DNA from: Paenibacillus hamazuiensis
Lineage (GTDB): Bacteria; Bacillota; Bacilli; Paenibacillales; NBRC-103111
Assembly (NCBI RefSeq): GCF_023276405.1
Contig: NZ_JALRMO010000001.1
Coordinates: 2,790,001 to 2,854,000 of the forward strand
DNA length: 64,000 nucleotides
Reading direction: 5' to 3'
Shown: in pieces, positions 55,408 to 64,000 of the stretch
How the letters are laid out: every line of letters begins with the position of its first letter
How positions within the stretch are numbered: position 1 is the first letter of the stretch
The notes under the pieces: generated by a model
Seen by the model: the letters and a program-made list of their open reading frames with translations, nothing else
The model's database searches: none
Told to the model about the DNA's origin: nothing
Position numbers and translations under genes: made by a program

Positions 55408-55447
55408 TTCCGAAACCATCATTTCATGGATCGGAGGGTACGTTTGT

Positions 55448-56731
55448 ATGCAAACGAAAATGACGGCAGCCGCACGCAGCGTCCCGCTCAAGCAGAACGG
55501 CACGGTATTCGGCATCTTGCTCGCGATCAGCCTCGTTCATCTGCTCAACGATACGATTCAGTCGGTCGTACCGGCGATATTCCCCATCGTTAAAGATTCG
55601 TTGTCGCTCACGTATACGCAGCTCGGACTCATCGCCTTTGCGCTGAATGCGACCGCGTCGGTGCTTCAGCCGGCCGTCGGGCTATACAGCGACAGGAAGC
55701 CGCAGCCGTTTCTGCTGCCGCTCGGCGTCGTATCCACGTTACTAGGAGTGCTCGGACTTGCGTTTGCCTCCGGCTTTTGGACGATGCTGCTGTCCGTCGT
55801 GCTCGTCGGCGTCGGCTCGTCGGTGTTTCATCCCGAATCGGCCAAAGTCGCCTACCTTGCGGCAGGGCCGAGGCGGGGTCTCGCCCAGAGCATTTTCCAG
55901 GTCGGCGGCAACGCCGGTCAGGCGCTCGCACCGATCATGACAGCGCTCATCTTCGTGCCGCTCGGCCAGCCGGGCATTTTGTGGTTCTCGCTGCTGGCGG
56001 TACTGGCCATCGTCATTCAGCTGTTTACCGCGCGCTGGTACAGCGGGCGGCTGCGCTCGGATGCGGCGGGCAAACGGTCACGCAGCGGGGCAGGCATACC
56101 GCTCGCTAACCGCGGAAAAGTCGCAGCGGCGATATCGATTCTGGTGCTGATTCTCACCTCGAAGATGGCCTATTTGGCCGGTATCACCAGCTTTTACTCG
56201 TTTTATTTGCTGGAGCGGTTCGGTCTGTCCGTCGGGCAGGCGCAGTGGTGCGTGTTCGCGTTTCTGGCCGCCGGCGCAGTCGGAACGTTTTTCGGCGGCC
56301 CGCTTGCCGATTTGTGGGGACGCCGCAATGTCATCTGGTTTTCGATTCTCGGCGCGCTGCCGTTCGCTTTCCTGCTGCCTTACGTGAATTTTACGCTGAG
56401 CATCGTATTTTGCGTGATCATCGGATTTACGATCATGTCCAGCGGCTCGGTTAACGTCGTCTATGCGCAGGAGCTGCTTCCTGGCAACATCGGCACCGTG
56501 TCCGGCCTTTTCTTCGGGCTCGCGTTCGGGGCAGGCGGCCTCGGGGCGGCTGCGCTCGGCGCACTCGCCGACTCCACGAGCATCGAACACGTCATCAAGC
56601 TGTGCGCTTATTTGCCGCTCATCGGGCTGCTGGCGATTTTCCTGCCGTCGGACCGCAAGCTGAAAATATGGGCGGAAGAGGCGGAGCGCAGCCAAGCCGC
56701 GAAGAGCGGATCGGGCAGTTCCGGCGCTTGA
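55448..56731 (+). CDS. MFS exporter, fosmidomycin-resistance (Fsr)-like
   Basis: A 427-residue major facilitator with twelve helices. HLLNDTIQSVVPAIFPIVKDSL at helix 1 and VGSSVFHPESAKVAYLAAG after helix 4 are typical of the Fsr group. Likely exports an antibiotic or metabolite. GGAGGG lies nine bases before the ATG at 55448; an earlier in-frame ATG lacks a site. Confidence 0.85.
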   Translation: MQTKMTAAARSVPLKQNGTVFGILLAISLVHLLNDTIQSVVPAIFPIVKDSLSLTYTQLGLIAFALNATASVLQPAVGLYSDRKPQPFLLPLGVVSTLLGVLGLAFASGFWTMLLSVVLVGVGSSVFHPESAKVAYLAAGPRRGLAQSIFQVGGNAGQALAPIMTALIFVPLGQPGILWFSLLAVLAIVIQLFTARWYSGRLRSDAAGKRSRSGAGIPLANRGKVAAAISILVLILTSKMAYLAGITSFYSFYLLERFGLSVGQAQWCVFAFLAAGAVGTFFGGPLADLWGRRNVIWFSILGALPFAFLLPYVNFTLSIVFCVIIGFTIMSSGSVNVVYAQELLPGNIGTVSGLFFGLAFGAGGLGAAALGALADSTSIEHVIKLCAYLPLIGLLAIFLPSDRKLKIWAEEAERSQAAKSGSGSSGA

Positions 56732-56736
56732 AGCCG

Positions 56737-56789
56737 AAAAAGGGATAGGTTTTTCCGGAGCTCTTGCTCCGGCATGCCCTATCCCTTTT
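56737..56789. terminator. bidirectional intrinsic terminator
   Basis: A 12-bp stem AAAAGGGATAGG / CCTATCCCTTTT encloses a second hairpin (CCGGAGC / GCTCCGG). U runs exist on both strands, between the convergent exporter and repeat-protein genes. Confidence 0.85.
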
Positions 56790-56821
56790 GCTGTTTTATG
56801 AATGCTCATATAATACCTAGT

Positions 56822-59281
56822 TCATCGGCCGGCTTGCCATATCCACTCCCCATCGTGCACAAAATTCGCCTTGACTCTGGCCAGTCTCATGCGCGGCAGC
56901 TTCGACCCTTCTTCCCAAGCCTTCTGTTCCGACATGACCATCGTGCGGAAGTTTTCGCTTTCGATCGCCAAATACGGAATCACGTTCCCTTCGTCGGCGG
57001 AAATCAGCGCATACACCCAGTCGCCTTCCGTCATCGTGCCGTGGTATGCCTTACCGCGATGCTCTTCCAGCCAGCTCTTAATCGTCTCAGGCAAACGGGG
57101 ATCATCGATCTGCAGATCCTCATAACGTACTCCGTAACCGTGATAGACCCTTGGGGATACAGCCCCATTCGAGACTGCTCCCTTGGCTGCAAGCTCTTCC
57201 AATACCCGTTTGGCCTCGTCTACCTGGTCTCCGCCCGGGTACCGCTCGACGACCTGTTCGAGCCACTTTTTATCCCCGCTATGGTAGTACATCAGCATGA
57301 GCGCATCGTCGGCCAGCTCCGAATCCGGGTAACGCTCAACGAGCTGCCCGGCGTACTTCATCACATTTTCGTTCAGCTTGGATCCCGGCAAATGAAACGA
57401 CACTTCCGTGCTGTAATGGCTCAACTTGCTATAAGTGAGCGCCGTGGAATAAAGCGTTTTTGCCGCCGTATTGCCGCTTGCCTGCTGCAGGTCGATCGCG
57501 GCGAACTTGTCGACCGCCTGAAACAAGTGATTGAACCTTCCGATGTAACCGTCCAGCGGTTCGTAGTATTCCATTTCCTTGATATGGCCGAACCAAAAGA
57601 AATTTTGACGTTCGCCCCGCCACAAATGATTGTAAAACAGCAACGGCTCGCGGTAAATCGCCGCGGCAAGCGCATATTGGCGGTCCGCCTTGTCAGCGGG
57701 GGACGCCGCTCCTTCGACTTCCTCCGCAAGCTTCGCCATCCGCTCCGCCAGAACAAGCTGCGAACGAACGTGCTCCCAGAACGGGTACTTATCCTGCGGC
57801 AGCAAAAACTCCGATTGCCCATCCGTGAGCCGGGGTGCGTACGCCTGAGAAAACAGGTCCTGACCTCCGTAGGCATCGATGAAAGCGCGCAGCGCATTCG
57901 CCGCTTCCCGATATTTTCCCGACCGCAGGGTCTCCACCGCCGAGGAATATTCGATCCACGGCTTCATCCAGGAAGGCAGCCGGTCTGTATGGACGCCGGC
58001 CAGCTTGTCCCCGGGCATCTCGACATCCAGCACGAACAGCAGCATGCCTCGGGCATCGTATCCGAGATCCCGGTCTCCCAGCCCCACCGCCCGGTTCAGC
58101 CAGTAAAGCGCATTTTCGCCGTCCCCGGTAAGCTGGTAACAGCGGGCAAGCCGGTACGCGGCATCGTCGGCAGACGGATGGTTCGGATACCGCGTCAAAA
58201 AATCAAGCCAGCGATCGATAGATTGCTGCGGGTGCTCATGGTCGATTCCGTCCGGGCTATACCAGGTGGCTTCGTCCTGCCAATAAAAATACGATTGGCC
58301 GCGAATCGATTCATACAGCCGGACACCTTCGGCCAGATTGCCGGAAGGGTACAGATCCGCGAGCACTTTCTCCACCCTTCCGTTCAACGGAAGGACGAAG
58401 CCGTCCCGCTCGCCACTGCGATAAAGCCTCCCCGCCGCTTCCTGATCGCCGTGGAACAGCACAAGATACTGGTCGATATTCTGTTCGATGACCGGGTCGC
58501 TTTCGGTGGCGGCGATATTTTTCACCCACTCCAGCGTCATCTTGTCTACATTCCGGCTTAACGCGGCTTGTATGACGGCTCGCCTCTGCGCCTTCGTAAG
58601 CTCGAAGCCTTCATAAATCCGGATCAGATCGGCGCCTTCCCGGCTGTTAACCAAATAATCGAGCACGCCGTCGCCTTGCGGCTTGCCGGAATAGGATACA
58701 AGCCATAAACCGACCTGATCCGGGTCAAGCCAGCCTTTGTTGTGCATGAGGCCGAGCAGCACCTCGGTCCCTTGGCGGTTGGCCGACGCGAGCCGCTCCA
58801 GAAGAAGCTGCTTCTGATCGCTGCCCAGCGCGCCGGCGACCAGCTCGAAGTACGCTCTCCTGTCGTAAATATCCGCGGGAAATGCCCGGGTCCAGTCCAA
58901 AAGCACGTCGACCAGACGCGAATCGTTCCAAAGCAGCGCCACCTCCGCCCAAAATCTCCAGTCGGGAGGCAAGCTGTCGCGTTCGGATACGGCATTCGTT
59001 TGACCCCCGTCATTCTTCAAAGTGAGCCGCTGCCGTGCTGTGCCGATCAACTGCTCTTTCGCAGCAGTCAGCTGTCCGGCCAGCTCCGGCGGGATCGACC
59101 GGTCATGCTCGTACGCCGCTTTGGCATCGTTTACCGTGCGGGTCAGCTCCTCCGGCCAGCCGGGATTTTGCGCCATCTCCAGCGCCGGCTCGGACGTCTT
59201 GAGCGCTTCGGCCGATGTGATGCCGGCCGCCGTCAGTGCCGCCGCGAGCGTCAAAATAACAAACCGGGGAGCTTGCTTCAT
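56822..59281 (-). CDS. large secreted helical-repeat (TPR-like) protein
   Basis: An 819-residue protein with a signal peptide (about 1-27) and helical repeats along its length; clear TPR-like units include PSADDAAYRLARCYQLTGDGENALYWLNRA and PDSELADDALMLMYYHSGDKKWLEQVVERYPGG. The first 80 residues and last 130 are not repetitive. No enzyme motif found. AAAAGG lies eight bases before the ATG at 59281, preferred over the GTG three codons upstream. No operon partner; function unknown, probably an extracellular scaffold. Confidence 0.7.
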   Translation of the reverse strand: MKQAPRFVILTLAAALTAAGITSAEALKTSEPALEMAQNPGWPEELTRTVNDAKAAYEHDRSIPPELAGQLTAAKEQLIGTARQRLTLKNDGGQTNAVSERDSLPPDWRFWAEVALLWNDSRLVDVLLDWTRAFPADIYDRRAYFELVAGALGSDQKQLLLERLASANRQGTEVLLGLMHNKGWLDPDQVGLWLVSYSGKPQGDGVLDYLVNSREGADLIRIYEGFELTKAQRRAVIQAALSRNVDKMTLEWVKNIAATESDPVIEQNIDQYLVLFHGDQEAAGRLYRSGERDGFVLPLNGRVEKVLADLYPSGNLAEGVRLYESIRGQSYFYWQDEATWYSPDGIDHEHPQQSIDRWLDFLTRYPNHPSADDAAYRLARCYQLTGDGENALYWLNRAVGLGDRDLGYDARGMLLFVLDVEMPGDKLAGVHTDRLPSWMKPWIEYSSAVETLRSGKYREAANALRAFIDAYGGQDLFSQAYAPRLTDGQSEFLLPQDKYPFWEHVRSQLVLAERMAKLAEEVEGAASPADKADRQYALAAAIYREPLLFYNHLWRGERQNFFWFGHIKEMEYYEPLDGYIGRFNHLFQAVDKFAAIDLQQASGNTAAKTLYSTALTYSKLSHYSTEVSFHLPGSKLNENVMKYAGQLVERYPDSELADDALMLMYYHSGDKKWLEQVVERYPGGDQVDEAKRVLEELAAKGAVSNGAVSPRVYHGYGVRYEDLQIDDPRLPETIKSWLEEHRGKAYHGTMTEGDWVYALISADEGNVIPYLAIESENFRTMVMSEQKAWEEGSKLPRMRLARVKANFVHDGEWIWQAGR

Positions 59282-59364
59282 CGTCTTCACCTTTTCCTAT
59301 AATTTTCCACCATATGTTAGACGACGATAAAATAGCCGAAGTTGCAGCCTGGCCCGGAAAAATT

Positions 59365-60165
59365 TCAATTCCCTCTCACGAACCGCGCGTAGTAGGAGTT
59401 ATCCGGTATCGCGCGGATAAGCCGTTCTGCCAGGTCATTCATGCGGGAGAGCAATCCGCGGGCTGGCCAGGCCGCCGGAAGCAGCTCGTCCGGTAGCATC
59501 GGATCGATCAAATAAAGCTCGCTGATCGCCTCCCCCAGCTGCAAATAAGCGACAAATACGTCCAGCGGCTCGGGCTCGCCGTCAAATATGCGGTTAACGA
59601 CGGGTTCGAACTCGCTCACCAGCCAGCGCTCCTTCTCCCCGTACGCCGCAGCTACATCGCCGAGGCGCCATATACCGGCGGCCGCCTCCGGCGATAGTCC
59701 GCTCCCTTCCAGCCCGGCGCCGCGGAACACAGTGACCTGCTCTGCCGCATCATGTTTGGCGATCAGCTCCGCCACCTCCGCCTGGTATGGCCAAGGCGCC
59801 AAATAGACGCCGCCATGCAGCAGGCCGAAGCCCGTTTGCAGCAAATCTGCGCGGAATTGATCGCGCTTGCGGCGAAGCGCTTCGGGAAACTCCGCCAAAA
59901 CCAGGTGCCATTTGCCGTCCCAAATTTGCCCGTACAGCCCGGGCTTCCTGTTGATGGAGCGGATAAAAGCTCTCCCCGCATCCGTGATCCGGTAAATGGA
60001 ACGCGACGGAGAGTCTACGTACCGCTCCTTCTTTAAACGGGACAACGCATTGCGTATGTATGGCGCGGAATACCCCCTGCGCTCATAAATCCTGATCAAT
60101 TCGTGAGGCTCCAGATCGTCAGCCCGCGACAGCAAAAATAAAACCTGTTTATCGATGGATAACAA
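59365..60165 (-). CDS. PaaX-family transcriptional regulator
   Basis: A 266-residue PaaX-type repressor: winged helix at the N-terminus (ELIRIYERRGYSAPYIRNALSRLKKERYV, then IYRITDAGR), and the PaaX effector domain (WDGKWHLVLAEFPEALRRKRDQFRADLLQTGFG, LHGGVYLAPWP). The start is TTG at 60165, ten bases after AAGGAG; earlier in-frame ATG codons lack a site. No phenylacetate genes are nearby. It is divergent from the PEBP-fusion gene and a perfect palindrome lies between them, so it probably represses that gene. Confidence 0.8.
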   Translation of the reverse strand: MLSIDKQVLFLLSRADDLEPHELIRIYERRGYSAPYIRNALSRLKKERYVDSPSRSIYRITDAGRAFIRSINRKPGLYGQIWDGKWHLVLAEFPEALRRKRDQFRADLLQTGFGLLHGGVYLAPWPYQAEVAELIAKHDAAEQVTVFRGAGLEGSGLSPEAAAGIWRLGDVAAAYGEKERWLVSEFEPVVNRIFDGEPEPLDVFVAYLQLGEAISELYLIDPMLPDELLPAAWPARGLLSRMNDLAERLIRAIPDNSYYARFVRGN

Positions 60166-60232
60166 ATTTGTCCCTCTCCTTGACAAAGGCAACATTTGGT
60201 TATAACATAAATATCGTCGACAGATCATTTTA

Positions 60233-60261
60233 TTGTTATATCGGTAGATCTACCCTATCTT
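60233..60261 (+). promoter_or_regulatory. promoter of the PEBP-fusion gene
   Basis: TTGTTA (60233-60238), 17 bases, TATCTT (60256-60261). The spacer contains the 12-bp palindrome. Confidence 0.5.
60243..60254. promoter_or_regulatory. palindrome GGTAGATCTACC, candidate PaaX-type operator
   Basis: Perfect 12-bp palindrome within the -35/-10 spacer of the PEBP-fusion promoter and between the divergent genes, where a repressor would block polymerase. Confidence 0.55.
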
Positions 60262-60298
60262 ATTGTACAACAAAACCAAATACGAGGAGAGGTTAAAT

Positions 60299-61255
60299 AT
60301 GTTGAACATTTATAAACGGAGCACTTTATGGGCCGGAGCGCTGCTGCTCGCCTTGTCATCCCCCGCTGCGGCAGGCGCGGAAGCCGTCAAACCGGCCGAT
60401 ACTCAGAAGGACGTCATGAAAAACGTCGCCTCCTACCAGCAGTGGAATACTCCTTTCAAAATCGTCTATAACGGCAAACCGCTGCAATCCCAGGGAATCA
60501 TGATCGGCACCCGCATGCTTGTCCCGGTCCGCGAGCTGTTTGAAGCCGCAGGGGCCGCAGTGACGTGGGACGCGGATACGCAAACCTTGCATGTCCAAAG
60601 GAACGGGCTCTCCCTTGCCCAAAAGCTCGGGCAGCGTACCGTCATCGTCAACGGTACGTCTTATGAACTGGACAACGAATCGCTGCTCGAAAACGGCAGC
60701 TTCATGGCATCGGAGAAAATTGTGCCGCTTGCGCTCGGCTCGGAGCTCCGGTGGGATTCCGCCGGAAGAACGCTTGCGGTGAATGCCAGGCCGGACCACG
60801 AGTCTTTCCACATTAAGTCTGCCGCTTTTAATGCAAATGAAGATATTCCCGTGCAATACGCTCACGGCGGCGTCGCCGGGGGACGGAACATCAGCCTCCC
60901 GGTAAGCTGGGAAGGCGCTCCGCAGGGCACCAAATCGTATGCGGTCGTCATGTACGATATCCACCCGATCGCCGACAATTTCATCCATTGGAGTGTACTT
61001 AATCTGCCGGCTTCGACGAACCGGCTGGAGGAAGGCGCCGCAGGCCATCTGCCGGAAGGAACCGAATTAAACGCCTATTTCGGCATGGAACCTCCGCGTT
61101 ATTCCGGCGACCACCTGTATCGCGTCGTTGTATTCGCCCTCGATACCGAGAAGCTGGAGGTCGCAAACGCACCCGTATTTTTCGAACAGCTCGAGCCGAT
61201 CCTGAAGGAGCATACGCTCGCTTTCGCCGAACTGGACGGCTTCTTTAAGCAATAA
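60299..61255 (+). CDS. secreted stalk domain fused to PEBP (YbhB-like) protein
   Basis: A 318-residue exported protein: signal peptide (1-28), a copper-amine-oxidase-N-like stalk domain (about 50-165, IVYNGKPLQSQ, MLVPVRELFEAAGAAVTWD), then a PEBP/YbhB-type domain (about 175-318; VSWEGAPQGTKSYAVVMYD and HWSVLNLPAS). PEBP proteins bind phospholipid or anionic ligands. The fusion of the two is unusual. GAGGAGAGG precedes the ATG at 60299. Confidence 0.8.
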   Translation: MLNIYKRSTLWAGALLLALSSPAAAGAEAVKPADTQKDVMKNVASYQQWNTPFKIVYNGKPLQSQGIMIGTRMLVPVRELFEAAGAAVTWDADTQTLHVQRNGLSLAQKLGQRTVIVNGTSYELDNESLLENGSFMASEKIVPLALGSELRWDSAGRTLAVNARPDHESFHIKSAAFNANEDIPVQYAHGGVAGGRNISLPVSWEGAPQGTKSYAVVMYDIHPIADNFIHWSVLNLPASTNRLEEGAAGHLPEGTELNAYFGMEPPRYSGDHLYRVVVFALDTEKLEVANAPVFFEQLEPILKEHTLAFAELDGFFKQ

Positions 61256-61365
61256 CGGAAAACCTTCGGGCCCGTCTTTCGGTGCAAAGTAACTTTGCAA
61301 ATTAGGGCGGGTCTCCTCCTACTCCGCCGCATTCAGCAAATGCAGCAGCAGGCTTCCATGAAGCT

Positions 61366-61393
61366 AAAAAGAGCCCGGCCTAAGCCAAGCTCT
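61366..61393 (-). terminator. intrinsic terminator of the sugar-binding lipoprotein gene
   Basis: On the minus strand GAGCTTGGC pairs with GCCGGGCTC (with G-U pairs), followed by TTTTT. Confidence 0.65.
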
Positions 61394-61402
61394 GCACTAT
61401 TC

Positions 61403-62731
61403 CTACTTCGCCGCCGCTTTGGCCGCCTCGATATCTTTGGCCGCCTGCTCATTCGCCTTGCGCAGCGCCGAATTGACGTCGGACTTGCCGAGAATTACTT
61501 CGGTAAAGGCGGCGTTCAGCTGCTTGTCGGCGAGATCCTCGTATACGTTTCTTTGCGGGATCGGTGCCGGTTTTGCCGGATAAAACGCCCTGATGTTTTT
61601 CCCCTTTAACTGAGGTTTGCTTTCTCCGAAAGCAGCGACGATTTTTTCGCTGTTTTTGATAACCGGAAGCCCGGTGCCGTCTTTGGCGAATTTGAGCTGC
61701 ATCTCCTCGCTTGTCAAATAGGCGAGTATTTGGAAGGCGGCTTCTTTGTTTTTACTGCTGCTGACCACGCCTGCATACGTCGGATACATTTGCGAGCCAG
61801 TCCCCGGAGCTTCATTAAATGTCGGAAGCGTGACGGCGTCCAGATTCATATCCTCCGGAGCGGCAATCATCGCGCTGTTAAAATAAGCATACATGGCGAG
61901 CGTGCGGCTTTTCGTAAACAGATCCAGCTCGTTCGGCTTCTTGTCCTTCAGCTCCGCTCCGGGCACCATGTAAAACCGCGTATAATTTTCAATCAGCCTG
62001 CGGAACGAATCGGTCGCGATTTGCGGAGTATTCGTTTTAATATCGACATAAGGCAGTCCAAGCTGGTTGGTCCGCATCATATGGCTGGTCGACATCATCA
62101 GACCGTAGTACTGCGTCCCTCCCTCCACGCGCGTCATTTTCTTCGCCAGCTCATACGTTTCGTCCCACGTCATGCCGTCCTTCGGATAAGGAACGCCGAA
62201 TTTGTCGAATAGGTCCTTGTTATAGATGAGCGTCTCCGCCGTGGTGAAAATCGGCAGCGCATACATGCCCCCGCTGCTGAAGTTTTTCATATACTCCACC
62301 ATCGTCGGTTCCAGCCGGTTCAAATCGAAGTTGTATTTTTTGATCAGATCGGTGTGGTCCATTTGAAGCTTGTAGTTCGGAAATTGCGGCAAAAAGGCGA
62401 TGGACAGCAGCATAATATCGATATCATTGCCCGATGTTATCACACCGTCGATCCCGACGTTTTTATCGTAAGGAATAAACTTCGGCGTAACGTTAGGAAA
62501 CTTCGCTTTTATCGCATCGCCCATCAACTTGTTGAATTCGTCTTCGGTTGTCGCATTATTCGGACGGTAAAAGGTGATTGTGACAGGCTCGTTGCTTGAA
62601 GCCAAATCCTTCACATCCCCCGACTTCACCCCCTGATCCCCTTGAGAAACGCCGCCTCCACCCCCGCAGCCGGCCAAAGAAACCGCAGCAGCGACGGACA
62701 GCGACCAAGAAACCGTCTTCCGCCATGACAT
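61403..62731 (-). CDS. orphan ABC sugar-binding lipoprotein
   Basis: A 442-residue family 1 solute-binding protein. Lipobox SLAGC (Cys 22) followed by a Gly run; binding domain from about residue 50 (VTITFYRPNNATTEDEF). No permease gene is adjacent in the window. GGGGAGGG lies seven bases before the ATG. A cre-like site overlaps the probable transcription start. Confidence 0.85.
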   Translation of the reverse strand: MSWRKTVSWSLSVAAAVSLAGCGGGGGVSQGDQGVKSGDVKDLASSNEPVTITFYRPNNATTEDEFNKLMGDAIKAKFPNVTPKFIPYDKNVGIDGVITSGNDIDIMLLSIAFLPQFPNYKLQMDHTDLIKKYNFDLNRLEPTMVEYMKNFSSGGMYALPIFTTAETLIYNKDLFDKFGVPYPKDGMTWDETYELAKKMTRVEGGTQYYGLMMSTSHMMRTNQLGLPYVDIKTNTPQIATDSFRRLIENYTRFYMVPGAELKDKKPNELDLFTKSRTLAMYAYFNSAMIAAPEDMNLDAVTLPTFNEAPGTGSQMYPTYAGVVSSSKNKEAAFQILAYLTSEEMQLKFAKDGTGLPVIKNSEKIVAAFGESKPQLKGKNIRAFYPAKPAPIPQRNVYEDLADKQLNAAFTEVILGKSDVNSALRKANEQAAKDIEAAKAAAK

Positions 62732-62753
62732 GACATTTCCCTCCCCTTCTTCG

Positions 62754-62767
62754 TAAAAGCGCTTTCA
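62754..62767 (-). promoter_or_regulatory. cre-like site of the orphan binding-protein gene
   Basis: TGAAAGCGCTTTTA (minus strand), one mismatch from the palindromic cre core, 23-36 bases before the start codon. A TACAAT -10 lies immediately upstream (62774-62779). Confidence 0.55.
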
Positions 62768-62846
62768 ACATATTGTACCAAGGGAGGGCGGCGGTTTCGT
62801 TAGCGGATATTAAGAAATTGTTGTCTATTCTTCATTTCCTCGCCTA

Positions 62847-63218
62847 TCATCCGAATAAAAGGTCCATGATCGTTCCCAACCTTCCCGATGTATGTCCTCT
62901 CAGCACATCGGGATTATACACCTCGACAAAACCGCAATTCGTACAAGACACAAATAAAAAATGGTTATACTCAATATCAAAAATTTTGCTCAACCCTGTT
63001 CCGCTCATGGAAACTTCTTTGGTTAAACATTCATTGTGGTTGCATTTCGAGCACCGGAACTTGTTCATGATGATTTCTTCGATGCTGGCATGCATAATTG
63101 CCTGATCGACAGAATTCGTTTTTGGTTGAACATGTTCGGGCAAAACCTCGTGTTTGCACTCCGGACAAATATTATCGACGAGTTCGACTTCGCAAGAGAA
63201 CCACGGGCATTGAATCAT
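62847..63218 (-). CDS. zinc-ribbon protein with nucleic-acid-binding-type domain
   Basis: A 123-residue cytoplasmic protein with two cysteine-rich modules: an N-terminal ICPECKHEVLP knuckle and a C-terminal ribbon with FRCSKCNHNEC ... SCTNCGFVEVYN around an SGTGLSKIFD strand. This second half resembles the predicted nucleic-acid-binding zinc-ribbon family. No operon partner; 21 bases from the GTP cyclohydrolase gene. Confidence 0.75.
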   Translation of the reverse strand: MIQCPWFSCEVELVDNICPECKHEVLPEHVQPKTNSVDQAIMHASIEEIIMNKFRCSKCNHNECLTKEVSMSGTGLSKIFDIEYNHFLFVSCTNCGFVEVYNPDVLRGHTSGRLGTIMDLLFG

Positions 63219-63239
63219 AAGCCGTCCCTCCGTTTTGGA

Positions 63240-63995
63240 TTATCCTCGCTCGATATTTTGAATCATCATTCCGGTGGTTAAATGGCCGGATTTTGCGATT
63301 TTCGTCGCCAAATAGCGAACGTTATGCTTGGATATACTGCCCCATATCGAAATATGACGATCGGTCGACAAGCCCTGCTCCCGCAGCGATTCCAATTTTT
63401 TCGGATTGTTTGTGATCAAAGTGACCGGCTTTGAACGTAACCCCCGAAGCACGCGGATGGCTTCGTCATAAGAACGTTGATCGTCCGCAAAGCCGAGACC
63501 GTGATTCGCTTCCACTGTATCGAAGCCTTCTTCCTGCAGCAAGTATGCCAGTGATTTGGCAAAAAGCCCGATTCCGCGTCCCTCGTGGTCGGCTAAATAA
63601 AAAAGAGCGCCGCTGCCATTGTCCGCGATCATACGCAGGGCGCGCTGCAGCTGGTAACCGCAGTCGCAGCGCTTGCTCCCGAAAATGTCCCCCGTATGGC
63701 AAATGCTGTGCATCCGGACAAGCGCCTGCTGCGAATGGGAGAAATCTCCGAAAACAAGCACGGAGGATTGCTGAAATGAAGCAAGCTCCGCCTTCGGCAG
63801 CATGTCGAGCAGGTCTTCCTTTTGCACATCGGTTTTTTCCGTGTTTAACCAAGTGTACCATTGAAAGGTGATTTCCCTATCTTCGAGCTGAACGGGAAGC
63901 TGAACCGGACCGACCAAAGCGATATCCGAAGCTCCCGGCTGCGTTAAAATGGTCATCTTGTCCGCCAGCATTTCTCTGACTAGGCTTGTTTGCAT
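63240..63995 (-). CDS. ribA: GTP cyclohydrolase II
   Basis: A 251-residue enzyme that opens GTP in riboflavin synthesis. RMHSICHTGDIFGSKRCDCGYQL contains the zinc Cys residues; DHEGRGIGLFAKSLAYLLQEEGFDTVEAN is the catalytic segment. It is monofunctional, with no RibB domain. I place the start at ATG 63995; the ribosome site and possible longer N-terminus lie beyond the right edge. Confidence 0.88.
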   Translation of the reverse strand: MQTSLVREMLADKMTILTQPGASDIALVGPVQLPVQLEDREITFQWYTWLNTEKTDVQKEDLLDMLPKAELASFQQSSVLVFGDFSHSQQALVRMHSICHTGDIFGSKRCDCGYQLQRALRMIADNGSGALFYLADHEGRGIGLFAKSLAYLLQEEGFDTVEANHGLGFADDQRSYDEAIRVLRGLRSKPVTLITNNPKKLESLREQGLSTDRHISIWGSISKHNVRYLATKIAKSGHLTTGMMIQNIERG

Positions 63996-64000
63996 CAACG

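Noticed and set aside
56774-58561. 595-codon plus-strand open frame
   Set aside because: Opposite the secreted repeat protein and overlapping a bidirectional terminator.

Overview
The window looks like chromosomal DNA of a Paenibacillaceae-type Gram-positive (Paenibacillus or Cohnella relatives). It is moderately GC-rich. Genes carry strong AAGGAGG-type ribosome binding sites with frequent TTG and GTG starts. There are lipoprotein sugar-binding proteins, copper-amine-oxidase-like stalk domains, two CcpA-type cre sites and AraC-controlled sugar operons. No rRNA, tRNA, CRISPR array or transposase was found.

Region 1 (1-5222, minus) is a tightly overlapping operon for a nitrate-reductase-like molybdoenzyme: a membrane protein, a Mo/4Fe-4S catalytic subunit, a four-cluster ferredoxin subunit, a Tat-exported Rieske protein, a small membrane protein and a NarK-type transporter cut by the left edge. 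Region 2 (5223-8883) holds an EamA exporter divergent from a LysR regulator, an HxlR regulator, and two copies of a 211-bp inverted-repeat element.

Region 3 (8884-40871) is the centrepiece: an extracellular contractile injection system (eCIS, related to Afp/PVC phage-tail-like particles). On the minus strand, in transcription order, it encodes a double-P-loop AAA ATPase, a DUF4255 cap protein, a carboxypeptidase-regulatory-like protein, a single sheath, a first tube protein, two small assembly proteins, a second tube protein, a 1395-residue disordered protein, a LysM baseplate protein, a split spike (gpD-like and gpV-like), gp25, two baseplate J proteins, a tail-protein-I-type protein and a fibre-like protein. 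Next to it is an apparently dedicated envelope module: a PAAR-like DUF4280 protein and a membrane MORN-repeat protein on the plus strand, and on the minus strand a TolC-like coiled-coil protein, an Ala-rich coiled-coil stalk protein and a multi-pass sensor whose class III cyclase domain has lost its catalytic residues. No tape measure or toxin cargo is recognisable. Two expression features stand out: a hairpin that bridges a distant Shine-Dalgarno to the sheath start, and an intrinsic terminator just after the first tube gene.

Region 4 (41232-53549) is a carbohydrate/sulfate-ester locus: one FGly-type sulfatase on the plus strand and, on the minus strand, an ABC sugar importer (with a cre site), two Gfo/Idh/MocA oxidoreductases, an APS kinase, an AraC regulator with two operator half-sites 21 bp apart, a TIM-barrel isomerase and two sulfatase-like proteins with Thr in place of the formylglycine cysteine. 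Region 5 (53954-64000) holds an HD-GYP phosphodiesterase behind tandemly duplicated promoters, an Fsr-like MFS exporter, a secreted repeat-rich protein, a PaaX regulator divergent from a stalk-PEBP fusion gene, an orphan sugar-binding lipoprotein with a cre-like site, a zinc-ribbon protein and GTP cyclohydrolase II.
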